Origin: Solirubrobacter pauli
GTDB lineage: Bacteria; Actinomycetota; Thermoleophilia; Solirubrobacterales; Solirubrobacteraceae
Direction: 5' to 3'
Assembly: GCF_003633755.1 (NCBI RefSeq)
Contig: NZ_RBIL01000001.1
Span: 4,077,426 to 4,141,425 of the forward strand
DNA: 64,000 bases
Shown here: in pieces, positions 40,608-49,543 of the stretch
Numbering within the stretch: the stretch's first letter is position 1
Layout of the letters: each line of letters opens with the position of its first letter
Notes under the pieces: generated by a model
Seen by the model: only the letters and a program-made list of their open reading frames with translations
Database searches by the model: none
What the model was told of the DNA's origin: nothing
Translations under genes and position numbers: made by a program

Positions 40608-42044
40608 TCACTGAACGGCTGAAGTCTTCTTTCGGCGCCCGCGAGGCTTGCCGCCCGCGGCCTCGACGAGCTCGGCCAGCGCGTCACGCAGGGCCTGCCC
40701 GAGGTCCTCGATGTCGGTGAGGTTGTCGTAGTCGCCGAGCAGGCCGAAGTCCATGCCGCCGTTGTAGGACATGACCGCCACGGCCAGCGACTGGTTCTCG
40801 GGCAGGAACGCGATCGGGTACGTGTTCAGCAGCTCGCGGCCGAGGATGTAGATCGGGAACTGCGGCCCGGGGACGTTGGTCACGAGCAGGTTGAACAGCC
40901 GCGTGGAGAACTGCAGCCGGCTCGCCTGGGCGAGGATCGTGGGCGGGGCGAGCGCCTCCAGCCCGGTGATCGCGGCCGCGCCGACCGCCTGCTTGGACTC
41001 CTTCAGGCCGTCCATCGCCTGGCGCACGACGCGCAGCCGCGCGACGGGGTCCTCGACGTAGACGGGCAGCGGCCCGCGCATGACGACGATGCGGTTGCCG
41101 AGCTGGCCCTGGTCGTCCTTCGTGCGCACGGACACCGGCACGAGCGCGCGCAGCTCGAGGCCCTCGGTACGCACGCCGCGGGAGCGCAGCCAGGTGCGCA
41201 GGCCGCCGGCGACCACGGTCAGCACGACGTCGTTGACGGTGCCGCCGAGCGTGTTCTTGACGAGCTTGAAGTCGTCGAGGTCGTTGCGGACGAACGACAG
41301 TCGGCGGTGCGGGCCGATCGGGACGTTGAGCGGCGTCTCCGGCGCGGGGTTCAGGCCGGCCCACGCGACTTCGCCGATGCCCTCCAACGCCTCCTTGACG
41401 TGGTCGAGTGAGGATGCCGGGCGCGTGGCGGCGGAGAGCGCGCCGTTGGCGAGCTCGAGCGGCAGCTTGAGCAGCCCCTTGATCCCGCGCGCGGCGAGCT
41501 GCGCCGCGTGCGGCTCCGGCTGCGCGGCCCACGGCTCGCCCTCGTGCGAGACGATCTGCGGGACGGGCGAGAGGTCGAACAGCACGGTCATCAGGTCGAC
41601 GCCGCTGATGCCGTCGACGAGCGCGTGGTGGGTCTTGGAGATGAGCGCGAAGCGCCCGTCCTCGAGGCCCTGCACGAGCCACAGCTCCCACAGCGGCTTC
41701 GCGCGGTCGAGCCGCTGCGAGTGGATGCGGGCGGCGAGCGCGCGCAACTGCTCGGGCGAGCCGGGGGACGGCAGCGCCGTGTGGCGGACGTGGTACTCGA
41801 GGTTGAAGCTTGCGTCGTCGATCCAGATCGGCCGGCCGGTCTCCAGCGGCGGGACCGCGAGCTTCTGGCGATAGCGCGGCACGAGGTGCAGTCGCGAGCG
41901 GATGTGGTTGAGGAAGTCCTCGTACGACGGCGGTGGACCCTCGAGGATGAGGACCGCGCCGATGTGCATGTGGCTGTTCGCCCGTTCCTGTGCGAGGAAG
42001 GACGCGTCAACGGCTGAGAGCCGGTCTCCGTGCGCCTGCGCCAT
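40608..42044 (-). CDS. WS/DGAT family O-acyltransferase
   Basis: 478 residues. Wax ester synthase/diacylglycerol acyltransferase. N-terminus RLSAVDASFLAQE, catalytic HHALVDG (His139, His140, Asp144), PLWELWLVQGL, then the family's C-terminal blocks GTVNDVVLTVVAGGLR, LVTNVPGPQFPIYILG and LAVAVMSYNGGMDFGL. Joins acyl-CoA to alcohols or diacylglycerol to make storage lipid. Ends in a basic tail (GKPRGRRKKTS). A TAGGCT box lies 9 bases before its ATG, inside the end of the next gene upstream. Confidence 0.93.
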   Translation of the reverse strand: MAQAHGDRLSAVDASFLAQERANSHMHIGAVLILEGPPPSYEDFLNHIRSRLHLVPRYRQKLAVPPLETGRPIWIDDASFNLEYHVRHTALPSPGSPEQLRALAARIHSQRLDRAKPLWELWLVQGLEDGRFALISKTHHALVDGISGVDLMTVLFDLSPVPQIVSHEGEPWAAQPEPHAAQLAARGIKGLLKLPLELANGALSAATRPASSLDHVKEALEGIGEVAWAGLNPAPETPLNVPIGPHRRLSFVRNDLDDFKLVKNTLGGTVNDVVLTVVAGGLRTWLRSRGVRTEGLELRALVPVSVRTKDDQGQLGNRIVVMRGPLPVYVEDPVARLRVVRQAMDGLKESKQAVGAAAITGLEALAPPTILAQASRLQFSTRLFNLLVTNVPGPQFPIYILGRELLNTYPIAFLPENQSLAVAVMSYNGGMDFGLLGDYDNLTDIEDLGQALRDALAELVEAAGGKPRGRRKKTSAVQ

Positions 42045-42053
42045 CGATGCGAG

Positions 42054-42059
42054 AGCCTA
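42054..42059 (-). promoter_or_regulatory. -10 box TAGGCT, leaderless start of WS/DGAT gene
   Basis: Minus strand, 9 bases between the box and the ATG at 42044; no Shine-Dalgarno sequence. It lies across the stop codon of the TauE/SafE gene. Confidence 0.5.
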
Positions 42060-42770
42060 ACTGAGCGCTCCGACCAGCCCAACCATGACGGCGACGACCA
42101 TCACAGCGGTTAACACGCGCTCGTAGTGGTCGGAGGCGGCGAGCCGTCTGAACGCCCGCCGGCCGACGAGGTGCGCGACGGCGACCGCCGGGATGAGCCC
42201 GAGCACGAGCGCGGCGTCGGGCAGCGCGGGTGTGCCGGTGGCGGCGAGCGCGACCGCCCCGATCAGCGCGAGGCCGATGAAGGTCGTGGTGAGCGTGTCG
42301 CGGACCTGCTCGGGCGTCACGCCGCGGCCGAGCAGGTGCAGGAGCATCGGCGGCCCGTTGGTCGACGTCGAGGTCGTGAGCGCGCCGGCGGCGAACCCGG
42401 CGAGCGGCGCGGGCACGTGCGCGGTCTTGACCTGGCGCGCGACGAGCGTGCCGAGCACGCCGAGCGTCACCGCCACCTGCAGCGCCACCTCCGGCAGCGC
42501 GCGCAGCACGACGACGCCGAGGAGCGCGCCGGGAGCGGCCGCGATCAGCATGGTCGTCACCGCGCGGCGCAGCGGTCGTGGCCGGCGGCGCTCCGTCCCG
42601 AGCGTGAGCAGGTTGACCTCGAACCCGAGGATCAGCAGCAGCCCGACGGCGGGCTCGGCGTCCAGCGCGGCGAACACCAGCGGCGCGGCGACGAGGCTGA
42701 ACCCGAACCCGGTCGCCGCCTGCAGCACGGTGCCCAAGGCGATGGACGCGCAGGCGGCGGCGAGAAGCAC
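42057..42770 (-). CDS. TauE/SafE-family sulfite/anion exporter-like membrane protein
   Basis: 237 residues, GTG start at 42770. Seven to eight membrane helices with the family's two half-repeats: VLQAATGFGFSLVAAPLVFA in the first and AGALTTSTSTNGPPMLLHLL in the second (GxxTxxTSTNGPP motif). Family members export sulfite, sulfoacetate or related anions; substrate here unknown. Two operator-like palindromes lie immediately upstream. Confidence 0.88.
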   Translation of the reverse strand: MLLAAACASIALGTVLQAATGFGFSLVAAPLVFAALDAEPAVGLLLILGFEVNLLTLGTERRRPRPLRRAVTTMLIAAAPGALLGVVVLRALPEVALQVAVTLGVLGTLVARQVKTAHVPAPLAGFAAGALTTSTSTNGPPMLLHLLGRGVTPEQVRDTLTTTFIGLALIGAVALAATGTPALPDAALVLGLIPAVAVAHLVGRRAFRRLAASDHYERVLTAVMVVAVMVGLVGALS

Positions 42771-42779
42771 GCCAGGAAG

Positions 42780-42832
42780 TTAAACGTCCAGGACGCTTAA
42801 GCGACGGGAAGTTAAACGTCCAGGACGTTTAA
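42780..42832. promoter_or_regulatory. Two tandem 21-bp palindromes spaced 32 bases apart
   Basis: Copy 1 (42780-42800): TTAAACGTCC, A, GGACGCTTAA (one mismatch). Copy 2 (42812-42832): TTAAACGTCC, A, GGACGTTTAA (perfect). The centres are 32 bases apart, about three helical turns, and the flanks repeat too (GGAAG before, GCGAC after). They lie between the LLM gene stop and the TauE/SafE start; twin operator sites are likely. Confidence 0.6.
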
Positions 42833-42837
42833 GCGAC

Positions 42838-43707
42838 TTAAGCGACGAGCTCGTCCGCGACCCAGCGGGCGACGCCCTCCGGGTACGGGGCGGGGAGGCC
42901 GAAGATGACGTGGGTGAAGCCCGCGCGCACGGCTGCGGCGACCGCCTCGCGGGTGCGGGCCGGGTCGTCGTAGCTGACCGGGAGGTGGATCGAACGCGTG
43001 AGCGTCGCCGGGTCGCGGCCGAGCTCGTCGAGCAGGCGGTCCATCGTCGCGCTGCGCTCGAGCGCGTCGGCGAAGTCCGCGCCCGGCACGTTCCACAGGT
43101 CCGCGTGCTCGGCGACGACGCGCAGCACCGACTTCGAGCGACCGCCGATCATCAGCGGCGGGTGCGGCGACTGCACCGGCTTGGGGTTGCCGAACGCGCC
43201 CTTGAGCTGGTGGTAGGTGCCGTCGAAGTCGAACGGCTCCTCCTCCGTCCAGACGCGCTTGATGATCGTGCACGCCTCCGCGAGACTGCCGATCGCGTGC
43301 TTCGCGTCGTGGAACGGCAGGCCGTGCGCGTCGTACTCACGGCGCGCGCCCGGCCAGCTGGGGCGCGAGCCGGCGCCGAGGCCGAGGTCCAGCCGGCCGT
43401 CGCTCACGACGTCGACCGTCGCCGCCATCTTGGCGAGCAGCGCGGGTGGCCGGATGCGGTTGGACGTGACCAGGACGCCGACGCGCAGGCGCGACGTTTG
43501 GGCCGCCAGCGCCGACAGCAGCGTCCAGCCCTCGAAGACGGGGCCGAGCGGGTCGCCACCGATCGGCAGCAGGTGGTCGAACAGCCACGCGTGCTCGATC
43601 TCGGGGATCGCGTCCGCCTCCAGCCAGACGCGCTGGACGTCGCGGTAGTCGACCTGCTGGGGCGCGGTCATGATCCCGAACCGCGGCTGAGGAGAAGCGG
43701 ATAGCAT
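42838..43707 (-). CDS. LLM-class, probably F420-dependent, oxidoreductase
   Basis: 289 residues. Luciferase-like TIM-barrel family: WLFDHLLPIGG, TSRLRVGVLVTSNRIRPPAL, DVVSDGRLDLGLGAGS, RVWTEEEPFDFDG, KPVQSPHPPLMIGG. In actinobacteria such proteins normally use coenzyme F420. The substrate cannot be read. ATG at 43707 is chosen; it lies 9 bases behind TAAGCT. Another ATG 12 codons in is possible. Ends 5 bases before the twin palindromes. Confidence 0.88.
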   Translation of the reverse strand: MLSASPQPRFGIMTAPQQVDYRDVQRVWLEADAIPEIEHAWLFDHLLPIGGDPLGPVFEGWTLLSALAAQTSRLRVGVLVTSNRIRPPALLAKMAATVDVVSDGRLDLGLGAGSRPSWPGARREYDAHGLPFHDAKHAIGSLAEACTIIKRVWTEEEPFDFDGTYHQLKGAFGNPKPVQSPHPPLMIGGRSKSVLRVVAEHADLWNVPGADFADALERSATMDRLLDELGRDPATLTRSIHLPVSYDDPARTREAVAAAVRAGFTHVIFGLPAPYPEGVARWVADELVA

Positions 43708-43708
43708 G

Positions 43709-43727
43709 TCCGCTTCAGCTTAGCGGA
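43709..43727 (-). promoter_or_regulatory. -10 box and inverted repeat at LLM gene start
   Basis: TAAGCT (43722 to 43717) precedes the ATG at 43707 by 9 bases. TCCGCT (43709-43714) and AGCGGA (43722-43727) form an inverted repeat over the box with a 7-base spacer, a possible operator. Confidence 0.45.
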
Positions 43728-43740
43728 TACCCTCTCCACA

Positions 43741-43759
43741 TAAAGGGCCAGACCCTTTA
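43741..43759 (-). terminator. Short hairpin behind the 43768-44157 gene
   Basis: TAAAGGG and CCCTTTA with a 5-base loop, 8 bases behind the stop of the minus-strand gene; the 3' arm ends in a short T run. Weak terminator or operator. Confidence 0.4.
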
Positions 43760-43767
43760 ATGTTGCT

Positions 43768-44157
43768 TCAGGTACGGACGAAGGCGTTCGCGCGGCGTTC
43801 GCGGTCGCGCTGGGCGATGGCTTCGTTGGGCTTGTCGCGCCAGCCGTGGAACGCGCGGGCCGCGGCGGCGCGCGGCGTGTCGACGATCGGCGCGGGCTCC
43901 GGGGGCGCGGCGGGCGCGGTCGCGACGAAGATCGCCGTCGGCTCCTCCTCCACGTAGTCGGCGTCGATGTAGTCCTTCTCCGAGGTCATGGCGACGTGCC
44001 AGATGCCGAGCGTCGGACCGCTCGCGACGACGATCGCGGCGATCGTGAACGTCAGCGGCGTGGCGGGCCACACGCCGTAGAGCCAGCCGGCGACGGCGGC
44101 GGCGAGGAAGAACGGGCTGGCGAGCGCAGCGAGGAGGGAGAGGGCTCGAGACGTCAC
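43768..44157 (-). CDS. Small two-helix membrane protein, unknown
   Basis: 129 residues, GTG start. Two membrane helices (about 5-25 and 35-55), then an acidic and proline-rich stretch (DADYVEEEP, APAAPPEPAP) and a basic C-terminus (RDRERRANAF). Size and topology recall actinobacterial cytochrome oxidase subunit 4, but its motifs are absent and no oxidase genes are nearby, so the assignment is left open. Divergent from the amino-acid permease gene. Confidence 0.65.
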   Translation of the reverse strand: MTSRALSLLAALASPFFLAAAVAGWLYGVWPATPLTFTIAAIVVASGPTLGIWHVAMTSEKDYIDADYVEEEPTAIFVATAPAAPPEPAPIVDTPRAAAARAFHGWRDKPNEAIAQRDRERRANAFVRT

Positions 44158-44221
44158 ACGCGCTGTATCGGCGCGACGGCCGTCGGGCTTGATGGGGTCC
44201 CGACCCGGGTATCGCGCCTCA

Positions 44222-45550
44222 ATGGCTGCCTACGCGGACACGTCCGGGCCGACCGAGCGGGAGGGAAGCCCGCTCGCCGCCGGCATCACGAAGAAGACGC
44301 TGCTGCTGTTCATCGTCGGGGACATCCTCGGCGGCGGGATCTACGCGCGGACGGGCGAGGTGGCCGGCGAGATCGGCGGCGCGATCTGGACCGGGTTCCT
44401 GCTCGCGGCGATCGTCGCGGGGTTCACCGCCGCCTCCTACGCGGAGCTCGTGAGCAAGTACCCGCAGGCCGCCGGTGCGGCGCTGTACATCCACAAGGCG
44501 TTCAACAAGGAGCTGCTGACGTTCGTCGTCGCGTTCGCGGTCATGTGCTCGGGCCTGGCGTCCGCCGCCGCGCTGGCGACGGCCTTCGGCGGCGACTACC
44601 TGAGCCAGTTCGTCGAGCTGCCGCAGATCCTCGTCGGCCTCGTCGTGATCGGCGTGGTCACGGCGATCAACTTCCGCGGCATCAAGGAGTCCGCGGGCTT
44701 CAACGTCGTCTGCACGCTGATCGAGATCGCCGGCCTGTTCCTGGTCGTGGTGATCGGCGCGACGTTCCTGTTCGACGGCGGCGGCGACGTCGGCCGCGCG
44801 CTCGAGTTCAACGACGACGCCACGCCCGCGCTGCTGATGGTCGCCGGCGCGTCGATCGCCTTCTACGCGCTGATCGGCTTCGAGGACGCGGTCAACGTCG
44901 CCGAGGAGACGCAGGACTCGACGCGCACGTTCCCGCGCACGCTGTTCACCGGCCTCGCGATCGCCGGCGGCATCTACCTGCTGGTGACGCTGATCGCCGG
45001 CATGGCCGTGCCCGCGAACACGCTCGCGAAGTCCGACGGCCCGCTGCTCGAGGTCGTCACGCAGGGTCCGCTCGCGGTCAACAGCAAGGTGTTCGCCGCG
45101 ATCGCCCTGTTCGCGCTCATCAACGGCTGCCTGCTGAACCTGATCATGGCCAGCCGCCTGATGTACGGCATGGCGCGCGAGAAGGTCGTCCCCGAGGTGC
45201 TCGGCACGGTCCATCGCGGGCGCCGCACCCCGTGGGTGGCGATCGCGTTCACGGCCTCCATCGCCGCCGTGCTGGTCGTCATCGGCGACCTCACGACGCT
45301 CGCCGACACGACCGTCCTGCTGCTGCTCCTGGTGTTCATCGGGGTCCACGTCGCGCTGCTGCGCCTGCGCGGCGAGCCGGTCGACCACGAGCACTTCAGG
45401 GCGCCGATCGTGCTGCCGTACCTCGGGATCATCACGTGCGCCGGACTCGCGGTCCAGTCCGTCACCGACGATCCCAAGCTCGTCCTGTGGGCCGGCGGCC
45501 TGATCGTGTTCGGCCTGATCCTCTGGGTGGTCGAGCGCGCCGTGCGATGA
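44222..45550 (+). CDS. APC-family amino-acid permease
   Basis: 442 residues from the ATG at 44222; an in-frame ATG at 44189 is less likely as it adds a non-conserved tail. Twelve membrane helices. Helix 1 contains IVGDILGGGIYARTGEVAG (the GGGIY unwinding motif of APC transporters); further AASYAELVSKYPQAAGAALY and ALIGFEDAVNVAEETQDSTR. Probably a proton-coupled amino-acid importer; substrate unknown. The acyl-CoA dehydrogenase gene begins 7 bases behind its stop. Confidence 0.9.
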   Translation: MAAYADTSGPTEREGSPLAAGITKKTLLLFIVGDILGGGIYARTGEVAGEIGGAIWTGFLLAAIVAGFTAASYAELVSKYPQAAGAALYIHKAFNKELLTFVVAFAVMCSGLASAAALATAFGGDYLSQFVELPQILVGLVVIGVVTAINFRGIKESAGFNVVCTLIEIAGLFLVVVIGATFLFDGGGDVGRALEFNDDATPALLMVAGASIAFYALIGFEDAVNVAEETQDSTRTFPRTLFTGLAIAGGIYLLVTLIAGMAVPANTLAKSDGPLLEVVTQGPLAVNSKVFAAIALFALINGCLLNLIMASRLMYGMAREKVVPEVLGTVHRGRRTPWVAIAFTASIAAVLVVIGDLTTLADTTVLLLLLVFIGVHVALLRLRGEPVDHEHFRAPIVLPYLGIITCAGLAVQSVTDDPKLVLWAGGLIVFGLILWVVERAVR

Positions 45551-45557
45551 TCGACGC

Positions 45558-46853
45558 ATGGCATGGGACTTCGCCACCGAGCCTGAGTTCCAGGAGCACC
45601 TGGACTGGATGCGCGCCCTCGTCCGCGACGAGGTGTGGCCGATCGAGACCGTCTTCGACGACCTCGGATACGACGGGTTCAAGCGCGCGATCGCGCCGCT
45701 CCAGGACCGGGTGAAGGAGCGCGGCCTGTGGGCCGCGCACCTGCCACCCGACCTCGGGGGGCAAGGCTACGGGCAGGTCAAGCTCGGGCTGATGCACGAG
45801 ATCCTCGGCACGAGCCCGCTCGCGCCCGCCGTGTTCGGGAACGCCGCGCCCGACAGCGGCAACAGCGAGATCCTCGCGCTGGCGGGCAGCAACGACCAGA
45901 AGGACCGCTACCTGCACCCGCTGCTCGCGGGCGACCTGCGCAGCGCGTTCTCCATGACCGAGCCGGAGACGGCGGGCAGCGACCCCACGCTTCTCCAGAC
46001 CCGAGCCGTGAAGGACGGCGACGACTGGGTCATCAACGGCCACAAGTGGTTCTCCACCAACGGCTCGATCGCGGACTTCCTGATCGTGATGGCGGTCACC
46101 GACCCGGACGCGCGACCACACCAGCGCGCCTCGATGTTCATCGTCGACGCCGACACGCCGGGCGTGCACGTGGTCCGCGACGTCGCGACGATGGAGCACC
46201 CGGGCGAGAGCTTCGGCCACTACGGCAACCACGCGGAGATCCGCTACGAGGACGTCCGCGTGCCCGCCGACGCGCTCTTGGGCGGCGAAGGCGAGGGCTT
46301 CCTGATCGCCCAGCACCGGCTCGGCCCCGGGCGCATCCACCACGCCATGCGCTGGCTGGGCGTGTCCCGCCGCGCGTTCGACGCCCTGTGCGAGCGGGCG
46401 GTGTCGCGGCACGCCTTCGGCAGCGTGCTGGCCGACAAGCAGTCGATCCAGAACTTCGTCGCCGACTCGGCGGCGGAGATGCACGCGGCGCGGCTGATGA
46501 CCCTGCACGCGGCCTGGAAGATGGACAACGAGGGCGCGAGCGCCGCCCGCACCGAGATCTCGATGATCAAGTTCTACGGGGCGCGCGTGCTCCACGACGT
46601 GATCGACCGCGCGATCCAGGTCCACGGGGCACTTGGGTACTCGACCGACCTACCCTTGGAGGCGATGTACCGCTACGCCCGCGCCGCGCGCCTCTACGAC
46701 GGAGCCGACGAGGTCCACCGCCAGTCGGTGGCCCGCCGCGTGCTGCGCGGCTACGAGCCGACCGACGTGCCGTCTGAGCACGTCCCCACCCGCCGCGAGG
46801 CGGCCCGCGAGCGCTTCGCGGACCTGCTCGAGGCGGTGACCTCCAACGACTAG
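45558..46853 (+). CDS. Acyl-CoA dehydrogenase (ACAD10/11-like)
   Basis: 431 residues. Motifs: HLPPDLGGQGYGQVKLGL, FSMTEPETAGSDPTLLQT (flavin-binding), WVINGHKWFSTNGSIADFLI, LGPGRIHHAMRWLGVSRRAFD, HGALGYSTDLPL and a C-terminal RLYDGADEVHRQSVAR. The sequence best fits the ACAD10/11-like branch, which oxidises longer or hydroxylated acyl-CoAs; the substrate is inference. Sits between the permease and a peptidase with gaps of 7 bases on each side, so probably one transcript. Confidence 0.92.
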   Translation: MAWDFATEPEFQEHLDWMRALVRDEVWPIETVFDDLGYDGFKRAIAPLQDRVKERGLWAAHLPPDLGGQGYGQVKLGLMHEILGTSPLAPAVFGNAAPDSGNSEILALAGSNDQKDRYLHPLLAGDLRSAFSMTEPETAGSDPTLLQTRAVKDGDDWVINGHKWFSTNGSIADFLIVMAVTDPDARPHQRASMFIVDADTPGVHVVRDVATMEHPGESFGHYGNHAEIRYEDVRVPADALLGGEGEGFLIAQHRLGPGRIHHAMRWLGVSRRAFDALCERAVSRHAFGSVLADKQSIQNFVADSAAEMHAARLMTLHAAWKMDNEGASAARTEISMIKFYGARVLHDVIDRAIQVHGALGYSTDLPLEAMYRYARAARLYDGADEVHRQSVARRVLRGYEPTDVPSEHVPTRREAARERFADLLEAVTSND

Positions 46854-46860
46854 GAAGCCG

Positions 46861-47760
46861 ATGCTCGCCACGCTGATGTGCGCCCTCGCCCTCGCGGCGT
46901 GTGGCGGGAGTGACGAGCCCCAGCCGACGACCTCGGCGCCGGACGTGCGGCCCACGGAGACGGCCCAGGCGGCCGCGGCCAAGCCCAAGGTCGACCGCTT
47001 CGACGAGGACCGCGCCTGGGCGCAGCTCGAGTACCAGGTCGACCTCGGCCCCCGTCCGGCCGGCTCGCCCGAGCTCGAGCAGCTCGCCGCCTACATCAAG
47101 AAGCGGCTCCCGCGCGGCAGGTACGAGCGCGTTCCCGGCGGGCTCACGAACGTCGTCGGCGAGATCCCCGGCAAGGGCAAGGCGATCGTGCTCGCCGCGC
47201 ACTACGACACGAAGGACATCCCGGACTTCGTCGGCGCCAACGACGGCGCGGGCGGCACGGCCGGCGTCCTGGAGATCGCGCGTGTCATGAAGGGCATGAA
47301 GCGGCCCAAGAACGCGCCGCCGATCCGCTTCGTCTTCTTCGACGGCGAGGAGGCGACCGACGACGCCGACTTCTACGGCACCGGCGTCCGCGGCTCGAAG
47401 GCGTACGCCGACAAGCACCACAAGGACATCAAGGAGCTCGTCCTCCTCGACTTCATCGCCGACAAGGACCTCTCGATCCCGCGCGACGCGACCTCGGACG
47501 AGCAGATGTGGGCGAAGCTGCGCAAGGCCGCCAGGCAGGTCGGCTCCGAGCGCGCGTTCCCGGACGAGACCCAGGGCGAGGTCCTCGACGACCACACGCC
47601 GTTCCTGCGCAAGGGCGTGCCGGCGATCGACCTGATCGACTTCACCTTCGACTGCTGGCACCAGCCCTGCGACGACCTCACCGCCGTGTCCAAGGCGTCC
47701 CTGGACCTCAGCGGCGAGGCCGTCCTTCAGTACATGCTCACGGAGTGGCGCGGGCGCTAG
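46861..47760 (+). CDS. M28-family zinc peptidase, lipoprotein
   Basis: 299 residues. Lipobox LALAACGGSD (Cys near residue 14). Zinc-site motifs of M28: LAAHYDTKD (His, Asp), GANDGAGGTAGVLEIA (bridging Asp), FFDGEEA (general base Glu and ligand Glu), LLDFIADKDL (Asp) and DFTFDCWHQPCDD (His). The opening QVDLGPRPAGSPELEQL and the last His block resemble glutaminyl-cyclase-like M28 proteins, so either aminopeptidase or cyclase activity on the cell surface is possible. Ends overlapping the convergent response-regulator gene by 4 bases. Confidence 0.9.
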   Translation: MLATLMCALALAACGGSDEPQPTTSAPDVRPTETAQAAAAKPKVDRFDEDRAWAQLEYQVDLGPRPAGSPELEQLAAYIKKRLPRGRYERVPGGLTNVVGEIPGKGKAIVLAAHYDTKDIPDFVGANDGAGGTAGVLEIARVMKGMKRPKNAPPIRFVFFDGEEATDDADFYGTGVRGSKAYADKHHKDIKELVLLDFIADKDLSIPRDATSDEQMWAKLRKAARQVGSERAFPDETQGEVLDDHTPFLRKGVPAIDLIDFTFDCWHQPCDDLTAVSKASLDLSGEAVLQYMLTEWRGR

Positions 47761-48398
47761 GCCTCTTGTAGGTACGTCACCACCGCGAGCACGCGGCGGT
47801 GGTGGTCCTCCGTGGGTGGGAGGTCGAGCTTGTCGAAGACGTTGCGGATGTGCTTGGCGACGGTGGTCTCGGTGACGACGAGCCGGCGCGCGATCGCGGC
47901 GTTCGAATGGCCCTCCGCCATCAGCGCGAGCGTCTCCCGCTCGCGGCCCGTCAGGCGTTCCAGCGGGCGGCGCTGGAGCAGCCGCCGGACGACCTCCGGG
48001 TCGACGACGGTGCCGCCGTCGAGCACCTGGTGCAGGGCGTGGACGAGGGCGCGGACGTCCGCGACCCGGTCCTTGAGCAGGTAGCCGACCCCGCCTTGCT
48101 CGCCGGCCAGCAGCTCCGCCGCGTACGTCTGCTCGACGTACTGGGAGAGGACCACGATCTTCAGGTCGGGGTGGGTGCTTCGGAGCGCGAGCGCGGCGCG
48201 CAGGCCCTCGTCGCGGAAGGTCGGCGGCATGCGGACGTCGGTGATCACGAGCTGTGGTGCGTGCTCGTCGACGGCCCTGAGCAGCTGGGCGGCGTCCTCG
48301 ACGGCGGCTTGCACCGTGAAGTCGAAGCGCTCGAGCATGCCGACGAGGCCGTCCCGGAGGAGGCCGCTGTCCTCGGCGATGACGGTCGTCACGGGCAC
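47757..48398 (-). CDS. NarL/FixJ-type response regulator
   Basis: 213 residues. Receiver domain with phospho-acceptor Asp54 (VITDVRMPP), acidic pair ED at 9-10, and Lys in YLLKDRVADV. C-terminal LuxR-type HTH: LTGRERETLALMAEGHSNAAI, TETTVAKHIRNVFDKLDL. Start overlaps the kinase gene's end by 10 bases. Last gene of the leftward operon ABC ATPase, ABC permease, kinase, regulator; it probably controls the exporter genes. Confidence 0.95.
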   Translation of the reverse strand: MPVTTVIAEDSGLLRDGLVGMLERFDFTVQAAVEDAAQLLRAVDEHAPQLVITDVRMPPTFRDEGLRAALALRSTHPDLKIVVLSQYVEQTYAAELLAGEQGGVGYLLKDRVADVRALVHALHQVLDGGTVVDPEVVRRLLQRRPLERLTGRERETLALMAEGHSNAAIARRLVVTETTVAKHIRNVFDKLDLPPTEDHHRRVLAVVTYLQEA

Positions 48399-49543
48399 GG
48401 GATCTCCGCCCGGATGATGGTCGGGCCGCCGGTCGGGGAGGAGAGCGTGAGCCGACCGCCGACGGCGGCGACGCGGTCACCGAGTCCGGCGAGGCCGCTC
48501 TTGGGGCGCGCGCCGCCCCGGCCGTCGTCGCTGACCTCGAGCGTCAGCGTGCGGTCCTCGAGCTGGACGGACAGCTCGACCTGCTCGGCCCGGCTGTGCT
48601 TGGCGGCGTTGGCGAGCGCTTCGGCGAGCACGAAGTACGCGGTGGTCTCGATGCTCTCCGGGAGCCGGTGCGGGAGCGCCGTGGTGTGGTGGATCGGGAG
48701 CGGCGAGCGGTCGGCGAGCGCCTCGATCGCGCCGGGGAGTCCGCGGTCGGCGAGCACGGGCGGGTGGATGCCGTGGATCAGGTCCCGCAGCTCGCGCATC
48801 GTGCTCGTGGCCTGCCGGTGGGCCTGGTCGACGAGCCGCTCGGCTTCGGTGTCGCTGCCTTCCAGCTCGATCCGGGCCAGGTCGAGCGTCATGGCGAGGT
48901 TGACGAGCTGCTGCTGCGCGCCGTCGTGCAGGTCGCGCTCGATCCGGCGGCGCTCGACGTCGAACGCGTCGATCAGGCGCAGGCGCGAGCTGGTGAGCTC
49001 GGTGACCTGGTGCTGCAGCTCGCCGTCGGTCGGGCTGAGCAGCTCGCGCGCGAGGAACGCGTGCACGGTGGCAAGGCCGACGGTCGCGTACGTGCCGACG
49101 GCGAGGATGACGATGCCGACGGGGACGGCGATCCACGCTTCGGCGGCCGTGTCGACGGTCACCACGCCCGCCGCGACGGGACCCTCGCCGAGCAGCGCGG
49201 GGCTGAGGACCAGCGCGAGGCCGCCGAGGCTCCAGCCGGCGAGGAAGAGGCACTCGAACGGCGCGGCGACCAGCCCGATCGCCGCGTGGGCGACCGTCTT
49301 CAGCTGCGGCCGCGCGGGCGGGATCGGCGGCCGGTCGAGGATCGTCACGAGCCGCCGCTCGAACGGGGCCGCGAACGTCGCGGCGGTCAGGTACGCGAGC
49401 AGGATCGGCACGGCGAGCGCGATCGTCCACCCGCCGCCGGCTGTCAAGAGCACGAGCAGCGCCCCGACGGCGGGCAGCGGCAGCCGGGCGGCCAGATACG
49501 CGACGGACCGCCACGGCGCGAGCATGGGGCGGATCGTAGTCAC
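48389..49543 (-). CDS. NarL-partner (HisKA_3) sensor histidine kinase
   Basis: 384 residues; GTG at 49543 overlaps the permease stop (GTGA). N-terminal membrane part with about five helices (residues 20-165) and no large extracellular domain, then HisKA_3: FDVERRRIERDLHDGAQQQL (His206) and an ATPase with EALANAAKHSRA (N box), VSDDGRGG (G1) and GLAGLGDRVAAVGG. Such short-looped kinases often sense membrane stress or the neighbouring ABC exporter. Cognate regulator follows immediately. Confidence 0.93.
   Translation of the reverse strand: MTTIRPMLAPWRSVAYLAARLPLPAVGALLVLLTAGGGWTIALAVPILLAYLTAATFAAPFERRLVTILDRPPIPPARPQLKTVAHAAIGLVAAPFECLFLAGWSLGGLALVLSPALLGEGPVAAGVVTVDTAAEAWIAVPVGIVILAVGTYATVGLATVHAFLARELLSPTDGELQHQVTELTSSRLRLIDAFDVERRRIERDLHDGAQQQLVNLAMTLDLARIELEGSDTEAERLVDQAHRQATSTMRELRDLIHGIHPPVLADRGLPGAIEALADRSPLPIHHTTALPHRLPESIETTAYFVLAEALANAAKHSRAEQVELSVQLEDRTLTLEVSDDGRGGARPKSGLAGLGDRVAAVGGRLTLSSPTGGPTIIRAEIPCP

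Noticed and set aside
43768-44157. Identification as cytochrome c oxidase subunit 4 (CtaF)
   Set aside because: Size and two helices fit, but the characteristic motifs are absent and there are no oxidase genes in the neighbourhood.
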